From NCBI GenBank assembly GCA_946055125.1, contig CAMGFF010000024.1:1-13837 (forward strand): a DNA stretch of 13,837 nucleotides. The letters run 5' to 3'. Both the position numbers and the translations under genes were made by a program. Source of the DNA: an uncultured Prevotellaceae bacterium (GTDB lineage Bacteria > Bacteroidota > Bacteroidia > Bacteroidales > Muribaculaceae). The notes under the pieces were generated by a model. That model saw only the letters and a program-made list of their open reading frames with translations. It did not search any database and was not told where the DNA came from. Positions 1 through 6,957 of this stretch are shown here, in pieces. Each line of letters opens with the position of its first letter. Within the stretch, counting starts at the first letter, position 1.

Positions 1-36
1 AAACTCATCTTCAACCAGATCGGCGAAAAGGATTAA
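1..36 (+). CDS. C-terminal tail of an upstream gene (partial)
   Basis: Frame 1 reads KLIFNQIGEKD and then TAA at 34-36, using codons typical of the genes downstream (ATC, CTC, TTC, AAC, CAG, GGC). The other two forward frames also run a little way before stopping but use codons the downstream genes avoid, such as AGA, AGG, ATT and AAT. The product cannot be recognised from 11 residues. The gene ends 96 bases before susC on the same strand, so it could belong to the same locus or be its neighbour. A chance open frame is possible because the window starts here. Confidence 0.4.
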   Translation, partial: KLIFNQIGEKD

Positions 37-98
37 TTGGCTGTGAGCTGTGAGCCGTGGGACAATATCAAAGCTCAAGGCTCAAAGCTCAAAGCCAA
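37..98. repeat. Long imperfect hairpin built from heptad repeats
   Basis: The left arm holds the 7-base unit GCTGTGA twice (40-46, 47-53) and a variant (54-60). The right arm holds AAGCTCA-type units (71-77, 78-84, 85-91). Bases 37-61 pair with 74-98, giving 21 Watson-Crick pairs, one G-T/U wobble and three G-A mismatches at 43/92, 50/85 and 57/78, exactly seven bases apart. The loop is 62-73. The stem begins on the base after the upstream stop codon. No T-run follows it on either strand, so it is not a standard intrinsic terminator. Possible roles are transcript-end protection, attenuation or a dispersed intergenic repeat; none is shown by the sequence. Confidence 0.8.
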
Positions 99-132
99 AA
101 AATATTAACATAAAAAATAACATTGTAATCTC
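99..132 (+). promoter_or_regulatory. A/T-rich leader before susC
   Basis: These 34 bases are almost entirely A and T and contain one G. They separate the hairpin from the susC start. There is no purine-rich Shine-Dalgarno sequence, as is usual in Bacteroidota, where A-rich leaders support initiation. The nearest thing to the Bacteroides -7 element (TAnnTTTG) is TAACATTG at 118-125, but it lies only 7 bases before the ATG and has no matching TTTG about 25 bases upstream. The real promoter may therefore lie before this window or be of another type. Confidence 0.35.
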
Positions 133-3100
133 ATGAAGAAATTTATTATATCCACTCTGTTTTGTGTGGTTTCGCTCCTCAGCGCTATGGCGCAGGTGGA
201 GGTGAAAGGCGTGGTGGTCGATTCTTCGGGCGAGCCTGTCATTGGCGCGTCGGTAATCGAGAAAGGCAACGCCAAGGTGGGCACTGCCACCGACATCGAC
301 GGAAACTTCGCACTGAAAGTGTCGTCGGCCAAATCGTCACTCGAAGTTTCCTACATAGGAATGCAGACGGCCACCGAGCCACTCAAGGGCCGCACCAGCG
401 GCATACGCATCACCCTCACCGATGGCTCAATCAACATCGAGGAGGTGGTAATCGTGGGCTACGGCACACAGAAGAAAATCAATGCCACCGGTGCGGTGAA
501 GACCATCGACAACTCCACCCTTGAGTCGCGCCCAATCTCGAATGCCGTGCAGGGACTTCAGGGAGCTATCGCCGGCCTCAACATCACCAACGACAATGGT
601 GGCGGACTGGGAGAGTCGATGAGCATCAACATTCGCGGTGTGGGCTCGATAGGCGACGGCTCCAATGCCTCACCGCTCGTGCTTATCGACGGCATGGAGG
701 GCGACCTCTCCTCAATCAACCCCAACGACATCGAGAACATCTCGGTGCTGAAGGATGCCGCCGCAGCCTCAATCTATGGCTCGCGTGCACCTTTTGGCGT
801 GGTGATCGTTACCACCAAGGGCGGCAGCAAGGGCACCCGCGTGAGCTACACCGGCAACCTGCGCATTCAGCAGCCCATCAAGGTGCCACACATGGCCGAC
901 TCCTACACTTTCGCCCTCATGATGAACGACGCCTACACCAACTCGGGCGGCAACGCCCCTTTCAGCAAGTCGCATCTTGAGAAGATACTCCAGTATCAGC
1001 GCGGCGAGATAGACTATGGCACCGAGCCCTACGAGAACCAGAACACATGGCGCACCAACCAGGCCTGCTGGGGCAACACCGACTGGTATGACGTGTACTT
1101 GAAGAAAGCCACCACATCGCAGGAGCACAACCTGAGCGTGACCGGCGGCAGCGACAAGGTGACCTACTACCTCTCGGCCAACTACATGGGCCAGACGGGT
1201 CTTTTCAACTACTGCGATGAGGAACTCGACCGCCTGACGCTCAACGGAAAGATGAACATCAAGTTCAACGACTACGTGCGCTTCACCTGGTCGACACGCT
1301 TCATCTCCTTAGACAATGAAAAGCCCTCGGCACTCAATGCCCTCTTCTACCACAACCTGGGCCGCCGCGCCGCAGTGATGCCCATCTACTATCCCACCGG
1401 CGAGTACACGCAAGGCTCTATGATAAAGTCGATGACCGAGGGTGGCCGCCAGGTGCAGAAGACTCAGCAGCTCTACAACCAGGCCAACCTCGTGGTAGAG
1501 CCCGTCAAGGGCTGGCAAATCCATGCCGAGCTCAACAGCCGCATAGAGAACAACCCCTACACACGCCAGTTCAACCCCATACAGCACACCCTTCCCGACG
1601 GCACACCCGAGTATATCCAGGTGCTTGAGGGCGTGGCCGAGAAGCACACCATAAACGACAATGGCACCTTTGCCGTGCAGCCGGCAGCCGGCGAGAGCTA
1701 CTATGAGAAGGCTCAGACCAACATCAACTACTTCAGCACCAACGTATATACCGACTATGAGCTCAACCTCAACCGCGACCACCACTTCAAGTTCCTCGTG
1801 GGAGAGCAGACGGAATACTACAAGCGCGAGGTGACGCGCGTGGCCACCCGCAACGTGCTCCTCACCGATACGCCCTTCCTCCCCTCGGAAGTGGGAGGCG
1901 AAACCTCGATGATGAGCGAGAGCAAGGGTGAGTGGGCTACGATAGGCGTATTCGGCCGCATCAACTACAACTACGCCGACCGCTACATGCTCGAGCTCAA
2001 CCTGCGCACCGATGGTGCATCGCGCTTCCCCCGCGACCAGCGGTGGGGCGTGTTCCCCTCGGTGTCGGCTGGCTGGAACATCGCCCAGGAGCGCTTCTGG
2101 GAGCCGCTGCGCTACAAGGGGCTTGAATACTTCAAGCTTCGCGGCTCCTATGGCTTGCTCGGCAACCAGAACACCACCTCGTTCTATCCCTACTATCAGC
2201 GCATGGCCTCCACATCGGGCACACTGGTGCTTGGCGGACAGCAGGCCACCGTCCTGCCCATGTACAGTCCCTACTCCACCTCGCTCACATGGGAGAAGAT
2301 AGAGAATGCCGGTGCCGGCGTGGACTTGGGCATGCTCCGCAACCGCCTCACAGCCTCCTTCGACTGGTATCAGCGCACCACCAAGGACATGGTGGGCCCG
2401 GCCAAGGCTCTCTCGGGCGTGTATGGCGCAAGCGCACCAAAGACCAACAATGCCGAGCTGCGCACCCGCGGCTGGGAGCTTGAACTTGGCTGGCGCGACC
2501 AGATAGGCAAGGACTTCTCCTATGGTATCTCGGCCTCGGTGAGCGACTACAAGACGTTGATTACAAAGTATGACTCACCCGACGACGCCATTTCGGGCTG
2601 GTATGAGGGCAAGAACTACGGCGACATATGGGGATTTGAGGTAGTGGGCATAGCACAGAGCGACGCCGAGATGAACAACTACCTTGCCCAGCACTCGCAG
2701 TCGTCGATAGGCTCGAAGTGGGGCGGCGGCGACCTCATGTATGCCGACCTCAACAATGACGGCTCGGTGGACATGGGCAGCCAGACGCTCGCCGACCATG
2801 GCGACCTGAAGGTGATAGGCAACTCCACACCGCGCTTCGCCTACAGCTTCACCCTCGAGGGCAAGTGGAAGTGGATTGACTTCCGCGCATTCTTCCAGGG
2901 CGTGGCCAAGCGCGAGGTGTATTTCAAGGGCAGCGCCACTTTCTTCGGCATCGCCGCCGAGTGGCAACGCTCGCTCTACTACGACCACCTCGACTACTTC
3001 CGCTATGCCGGCTCGGAGCTTGGCGCCAACTTCGACTCCTACTATGGCCGCCTGCGCATCGACCAGAACAACATACAGGTGTGCGACCGCTTCTTGCAGA

Positions 3101-3339
3101 ATGCCGGCTACCTGCGCCTGAAGAACCTGCAGGTGGGCTTCAACCTGCCGAGCAACAGCAAGCTGAGCCGCTACGTGCGCAAGGCCCGCCTCTACCTCTC
3201 GGGAGAGAACCTCTTCACGTTCACCGGGCTGCGCATCTACGACCCCGAGGCCGTGGGCAGCACCGACAGCGAGTATGGCCCCGGCAAGACCTATCCGCAA
3301 TACCGCACCTACTCGGTGGGACTTGAGGTAACATTCTAA
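133..3339 (+). CDS. susC: SusC/RagA-family TonB-dependent outer-membrane transporter
   Basis: This 1068-residue protein is the size of a typical SusC beta-barrel, which imports oligosaccharides across the outer membrane using TonB energy, with a SusD lid. Residues 1-20 form a signal peptide ending in SAMA before Gln21. A carboxypeptidase-D-like regulatory domain spans about 22-97. A TonB-box-like segment, EEVVIVGYGTQKK, lies at 103-115. The plug domain (about 115-231) carries the family motifs NIRGVGS, LVLIDGMEG, VLKDAAAASIYGSRA and VVIVTTKGG. The barrel ends in Phe, as expected for outer-membrane proteins. There is no N-terminal STN domain, which argues against control by a FecR-type anti-sigma factor and suggests a hybrid two-component or other regulator outside the window. 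susD starts 28 bases downstream. The symbol denotes the family, not starch specificity. Confidence 0.97.
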   Translation: MKKFIISTLFCVVSLLSAMAQVEVKGVVVDSSGEPVIGASVIEKGNAKVGTATDIDGNFALKVSSAKSSLEVSYIGMQTATEPLKGRTSGIRITLTDGSINIEEVVIVGYGTQKKINATGAVKTIDNSTLESRPISNAVQGLQGAIAGLNITNDNGGGLGESMSINIRGVGSIGDGSNASPLVLIDGMEGDLSSINPNDIENISVLKDAAAASIYGSRAPFGVVIVTTKGGSKGTRVSYTGNLRIQQPIKVPHMADSYTFALMMNDAYTNSGGNAPFSKSHLEKILQYQRGEIDYGTEPYENQNTWRTNQACWGNTDWYDVYLKKATTSQEHNLSVTGGSDKVTYYLSANYMGQTGLFNYCDEELDRLTLNGKMNIKFNDYVRFTWSTRFISLDNEKPSALNALFYHNLGRRAAVMPIYYPTGEYTQGSMIKSMTEGGRQVQKTQQLYNQANLVVEPVKGWQIHAELNSRIENNPYTRQFNPIQHTLPDGTPEYIQVLEGVAEKHTINDNGTFAVQPAAGESYYEKAQTNINYFSTNVYTDYELNLNRDHHFKFLVGEQTEYYKREVTRVATRNVLLTDTPFLPSEVGGETSMMSESKGEWATIGVFGRINYNYADRYMLELNLRTDGASRFPRDQRWGVFPSVSAGWNIAQERFWEPLRYKGLEYFKLRGSYGLLGNQNTTSFYPYYQRMASTSGTLVLGGQQATVLPMYSPYSTSLTWEKIENAGAGVDLGMLRNRLTASFDWYQRTTKDMVGPAKALSGVYGASAPKTNNAELRTRGWELELGWRDQIGKDFSYGISASVSDYKTLITKYDSPDDAISGWYEGKNYGDIWGFEVVGIAQSDAEMNNYLAQHSQSSIGSKWGGGDLMYADLNNDGSVDMGSQTLADHGDLKVIGNSTPRFAYSFTLEGKWKWIDFRAFFQGVAKREVYFKGSATFFGIAAEWQRSLYYDHLDYFRYAGSELGANFDSYYGRLRIDQNNIQVCDRFLQNAGYLRLKNLQVGFNLPSNSKLSRYVRKARLYLSGENLFTFTGLRIYDPEAVGSTDSEYGPGKTYPQYRTYSVGLEVTF

Positions 3340-3367
3340 AAAAACACAACACATCAACTCACACAAT

Positions 3368-5320
3368 ATGCACACAAAAATGAAAGCAAAATATATCATC
3401 CTACTTGCCGCCACGCTGGGGCTGGCATCGTGTGACTTTCTCGACCGTGAGCCGCTCGACTTTGGCAGCGAGGACTCCTACTACCGCACGGTAGATGACA
3501 TTCGCATCGCAGTGAACGACTTCTATGAGATTCTGCCCACCAACAGCAGCCTGTGGGGCGGGCTCTACACGCAGGACGTGCAGAGCGACAACCAGTGCTC
3601 GGCGGGCGCGCAGAACCTCTTCTACCGGGGCGAGAAAAAGACGGTGAAAATAGAAAGCAGCCAGTGGAACTTCTCCAACCTGCGCGGCATCAACTTCTTC
3701 ATCAACAAGACCGAGGAGCGGATTGAGGCCATCGTAGGCAACCGCGACTATGTGAACCACTACCTGGGCGAGGGCTACTTCTTCCGCGCCTACGACTACT
3801 TCCGCCTGCTGCGCAACTATGGCGACGCGCCTATCCTCACCACGGTGCTCGGCGACGACAAGGCCGAGCTCACCGCAGCCAGCGTGCGCTCGCCGCGCAA
3901 CGAGGTGGCACGCTTCATACTCAGCGACCTCGACAAGGCCATCACGCTGCTCATGGAGAAGGCACCCGAGAGCGGCCGCATCACCCGCGACGCCGCCTGG
4001 GCGCTGAAGTCGCGCGTGGCGCTCTATGAGGCCACCTGGGAGAAGTATCATGCCGGCACCTGCTTCGTGCCGGGCAACTCGAAGTGGCCGGGAGCCGCCA
4101 CCTGGCCGGGCTTCCAGTTTAAGGCCGGCAGCGCCGAGGCCGAGATAGAGTGGCTTTTCGACCAGGCCATCGAGGCCTCGCAGGTTGTGGCCGACGCGCA
4201 CGCGCTCGATGCCGACTATGCCTCGATGTTCAACTCGGCCGGCACCTTCGGCGATGACGATGAGGTGATACTTGCGCGCTACTACCTCAATGGCGTGCTC
4301 TCGCACAGCTGCTCGGCATTCCTTCGCTCGGGCGGAGGCTGCGGACTCACCCGTGCAGCAGTCAACTCATTCCTTATGGCCAACGGCCTTCCCATCTACG
4401 CCGATGGCTCGGGGTATCATGGCGACGAGGTTTCCTACTATGAGTTCCAGGACCGCGACACGCGCCTCACCAGCTCGGTGCGCCCCGGCGGCCGCCTCAT
4501 CAACACCACGCAGGTGGATGGCAAATACGTGAACGACACGATTTACTACTGGAAGCCCTACATCTACATGTCGGGCAACGAGAAATCGACCACCGGCTAT
4601 GAGCTGAAGAAGTGGCTCAGCGACGACGCGGCGCAGCGCATACAATACTCCTGCACCACTGCGGTGCCGCTGTTCCGCTCGGCCGAGGCACGCCTCAACT
4701 ACCTTGAGGCCTACTATGAGCGCCACCACAGCCTCGACGCCAAGTGCGCCCAATACTGGGGCGAGCTTCGCAGCCGCGCCGGCGTGAGCACCGACTACGC
4801 GAAGACCATAGCCGCCACCGACCTCACCAAGGAGAACGACCTCGCCGTGTGGTCGCGCTCGCAGGAGGTGGATGCGACGCTCTACAACATACGCCGCGAG
4901 CGCCGCTGCGAGCTTATCGCCGAGGGCCTGCGCCTCGACGACCTGAAGCGGTGGCGAGCCCTCGACATGATGAACGGCCGGGGCAACGTGGGCGAGAACA
5001 AGGACCTCTACACCGGCTACCAGCCCGAGGGCTTCAACCTGTGGACGGAGATGTACAAGATGTACAGCAGCAAGGAAATCGACGAGACGGTGGTGTCGCA
5101 GAGCAACATATCGAAGTATCTGCACCCGCTGCAAGTGTCGTCGACCTCGGCAGCCTATGAGGGCTACGACTTCCCCAAGCAGCATTATCTTGAGCCAATC
5201 CCCATCTCGGAGTTCCTGCTCACCGTGGACGGCGCCACCGGAGCCTCAAGCATCTACCAGAACCCCGGGTGGCCACAGAAGGCCGACGGCACAGCCGACT
5301 ATGGCTACGACTGCGACTGA
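3368..5320 (+). CDS. susD: SusD/RagB-family surface glycan-binding lipoprotein
   Basis: The 650-residue product is the partner lid of the SusC transporter and binds glycan at the cell surface. A lipoprotein signal ends in LGLASC with the lipidated Cys at 22; acidic residues follow at +2 and +5, compatible with surface display. SusD motifs are clear: WNFSNLRGINFFINK (100-114), LGEGYFFRAYDYFRLLRNYG (133-152), ARFILSDLDKAITLL (181-195), a late segment with RRERRCELIAEGLRLDDLKR, and the C-terminal QNPGW motif. The N-terminal SusD-like domain is followed by the RagB/SusD TPR region. The protein is somewhat longer than most SusDs. A second in-frame ATG at 3380 also gives a good lipoprotein signal and could be the true start. 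The 28-base gap upstream contains no G and no Shine-Dalgarno sequence. Confidence 0.96.
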   Translation: MHTKMKAKYIILLAATLGLASCDFLDREPLDFGSEDSYYRTVDDIRIAVNDFYEILPTNSSLWGGLYTQDVQSDNQCSAGAQNLFYRGEKKTVKIESSQWNFSNLRGINFFINKTEERIEAIVGNRDYVNHYLGEGYFFRAYDYFRLLRNYGDAPILTTVLGDDKAELTAASVRSPRNEVARFILSDLDKAITLLMEKAPESGRITRDAAWALKSRVALYEATWEKYHAGTCFVPGNSKWPGAATWPGFQFKAGSAEAEIEWLFDQAIEASQVVADAHALDADYASMFNSAGTFGDDDEVILARYYLNGVLSHSCSAFLRSGGGCGLTRAAVNSFLMANGLPIYADGSGYHGDEVSYYEFQDRDTRLTSSVRPGGRLINTTQVDGKYVNDTIYYWKPYIYMSGNEKSTTGYELKKWLSDDAAQRIQYSCTTAVPLFRSAEARLNYLEAYYERHHSLDAKCAQYWGELRSRAGVSTDYAKTIAATDLTKENDLAVWSRSQEVDATLYNIRRERRCELIAEGLRLDDLKRWRALDMMNGRGNVGENKDLYTGYQPEGFNLWTEMYKMYSSKEIDETVVSQSNISKYLHPLQVSSTSAAYEGYDFPKQHYLEPIPISEFLLTVDGATGASSIYQNPGWPQKADGTADYGYDCD

Positions 5321-5358
5321 TAAAGCGAAACCAATCACCACATCATATCTTCGTGAAT

Positions 5359-6957
5359 ATGAACAAGACAATCAATACCGGCCTAATTGCCTGCCCCGCT
5401 CTTGCCATGGCAGCCCTCACCACGGTGTCGTGCTCGCACAAGCAAGAGCAGGCGGCGGCCGCCGCCGGACACTACAACATAGTGTATATCATGACCGACG
5501 ACCACACGGCGCAGATGATGAGCTGCTACGACAAGCGCTATGCAAGCACCCCCAATCTCGACCGTATAGCCCGCGACGGCGTGATATTCACCAACAGCTA
5601 TGTGGCCAACTCGCTGAGCGGGCCGAGCCGCGCGTGCATGCTCACCGGCAAGCACAGCCACAAGAACGGCTTCACCGACAACACCACATGCACGTTTGAC
5701 ACGGCCCAGGTCACCTTCCCACGACTGCTTCAACAGGCCGGCTACCAGACGGCCGTATTCGGCAAGTGGCACCTTGAGAGCCTCCCCACGGGCTTCGACA
5801 CCTGGGAGGTGGTGCCGGGGCAGGGCGACTACTACAACCCCGACTTCATCACCATGCAGGGTGACACCGTGCAGCGCCACGGCTACATCACCAACGTGAT
5901 AACCGACATGAGCCTCGACTGGCTTGAGAACAAGCGCGACAAGGAGCGCCCCTTCTGCCTGCTCATTCACCACAAGGCTATTCACCGCAACTGGATGAGC
6001 GACACCTGCAACCTGCGCCTCTATGAGGACCGCACCTTCCCGCTGCCGGCCAACTTCTACGACGACTATGCCGGGCGTGAGGCCGCGGCGGCTCAGGAGA
6101 TGAGCATCGACAAGGACATGGACCTCATCTACGACCTGAAGATGAACCGCCCCGACAAGACGAGCCGGCTGAAGGGCCTCTACGAGAAATTCTGCGACCG
6201 CATGGACTCGGCACAGCGCCGCGCCTGGGACGACTTCTACTCGCCCATCATCGCCGACTTCTACAGCCGCAACCTGAGCGGCCGCGAGCTTGCCGAGTGG
6301 AAATACCAGCGCTACCTGCGCGACTACCTCAAGGTGGTGAAGAGCCTCGACGACAACGTGGGGCGCGTGCTTGGCTATCTTGAGGAGCACGGGCTGCTCG
6401 AGAACACGCTCGTGGTGTATACGTCGGACCAGGGCTTCTACATGGGCGAGCACGGGTGGTTCGACAAGCGATTCATGTATGAGGAGTCGTTCCACACCCC
6501 ACTTGTGATGATGCTCCCCAAGGGGCTTAACCGCCGAGGCGAAGTGCCCGAGATGGTGCAGAACATCGACTATGCGCCCACCTTCCTGAGCCTTGCCGGC
6601 GTGGAAGTGCCCGAGGAGATGCAGGGCGAGTCGCTGCTGCCGCTTCTCACGGGCGAGAAAGTGGAGGGCTGGCGCAACGCGCTCTACTACCACTACCACG
6701 AGTATCCCGCCGAGCACAGCGTGAAGCGCCACTATGGCGTGCGCGACAGCCGCTACAAGCTCATCCACTTCTACAACGACATCGACCGCTGGGAGCTCTT
6801 CGACCTGGAGAACGACCCCTATGAGATGCACAACATCTATGGCGAGCGCGGCACCGAGGGCGTGACCCGCAACATGATGCACCTGCTCGACTCTCTGCAA
6901 GTGCACTACGACGACCCGGTGCGCCACCAGTTCCCACTTAACGACAAATTGAAATGA
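5359..6957 (+). CDS. Ser-type S1 sulfatase, probably GlcNAc-6-sulfatase (S1_11/MdsA-like)
   Basis: This 532-residue sulfatase probably removes 6-O-sulfate from terminal N-acetylglucosamine. The nucleophile motif is S-G-P-S-R-A-C-M-L-T-G at 87-97; Ser87 (codon 5617-5619) must be oxidised to formylglycine. Other active-site elements are Asp47-Asp48 (metal), FGKWHL (Lys136, His138), HHKAIHRNW (204-212) and SDQGF (Asp357, Gln358). The segments EHGWFDKRFMYEES, HYHEYPAEH, KRHYGVRDSRYKLIHFY and WELFDLENDPYEMHN resemble GlcNAc-6-sulfatases of family S1_11 and the mucin-desulfating sulfatase of Prevotella; that subfamily call is from memory. The start at 5359 gives MNKTINTG and a lipoprotein-like signal with Cys25; an in-frame ATG at 5269 lies inside susD and adds an arginine-rich leader. 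Residues after Cys25 are not acidic, suggesting a periplasm-facing anchor. Its stop overlaps the GH20 start. Confidence 0.93.
   Translation: MNKTINTGLIACPALAMAALTTVSCSHKQEQAAAAAGHYNIVYIMTDDHTAQMMSCYDKRYASTPNLDRIARDGVIFTNSYVANSLSGPSRACMLTGKHSHKNGFTDNTTCTFDTAQVTFPRLLQQAGYQTAVFGKWHLESLPTGFDTWEVVPGQGDYYNPDFITMQGDTVQRHGYITNVITDMSLDWLENKRDKERPFCLLIHHKAIHRNWMSDTCNLRLYEDRTFPLPANFYDDYAGREAAAAQEMSIDKDMDLIYDLKMNRPDKTSRLKGLYEKFCDRMDSAQRRAWDDFYSPIIADFYSRNLSGRELAEWKYQRYLRDYLKVVKSLDDNVGRVLGYLEEHGLLENTLVVYTSDQGFYMGEHGWFDKRFMYEESFHTPLVMMLPKGLNRRGEVPEMVQNIDYAPTFLSLAGVEVPEEMQGESLLPLLTGEKVEGWRNALYYHYHEYPAEHSVKRHYGVRDSRYKLIHFYNDIDRWELFDLENDPYEMHNIYGERGTEGVTRNMMHLLDSLQVHYDDPVRHQFPLNDKLK
5451..5466. repeat. Perfect 16-base GC palindrome (Ala-codon tract)
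   Basis: GGCGGCGGCCGCCGCC equals its own reverse complement. It falls in five consecutive Ala codons (residues 32-36) of the first sulfatase, between the predicted lipidated Cys25 and the folded domain. The tract is a flexible linker and could change length by triplet slippage without shifting the frame. A regulatory role is not indicated. Confidence 0.7.
6954..6957 (+). other. ATGA stop/start overlap (sulfatase 1 / GH20)
   Basis: ATG at 6954-6956 starts the GH20 gene and TGA at 6955-6957 ends the sulfatase. This arrangement commonly allows a terminating ribosome to restart on the next gene, keeping the two products in balance. No Shine-Dalgarno sequence is seen just upstream, which makes re-initiation the more likely route. 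Confidence 0.85.

Noticed and set aside
37..102. Intrinsic terminator for the upstream gene
   Set aside because: The stem is strong but is followed by an A-run on the + strand, not a T-run. The minus strand also lacks a T-run after the other arm.
118..125. TAACATTG as a Bacteroides-type -7 promoter element for susC
   Set aside because: It has one mismatch to TAnnTTTG, is only 7 bases from the ATG, and no -33 TTTG lies at the right distance.
5269..5358. Longer start for the first sulfatase at ATG 5269
   Set aside because: It would overlap susD by 52 bases and put an Arg-rich, non-signal leader in front of a good lipoprotein signal that begins at 5359.
5617..5649. First sulfatase as a Cys-type enzyme because of Cys93 in the signature
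   Set aside because: The oxidised residue must lie two before Pro in the x-P-S-R motif, which is Ser87. Cys93 is at a variable position of the signature.
5383..6927. 514-codon minus-strand open frame opposite the first sulfatase
   Set aside because: It is the same antisense effect; the Val/His/Ala-rich product matches no family and the + strand gene is certain.
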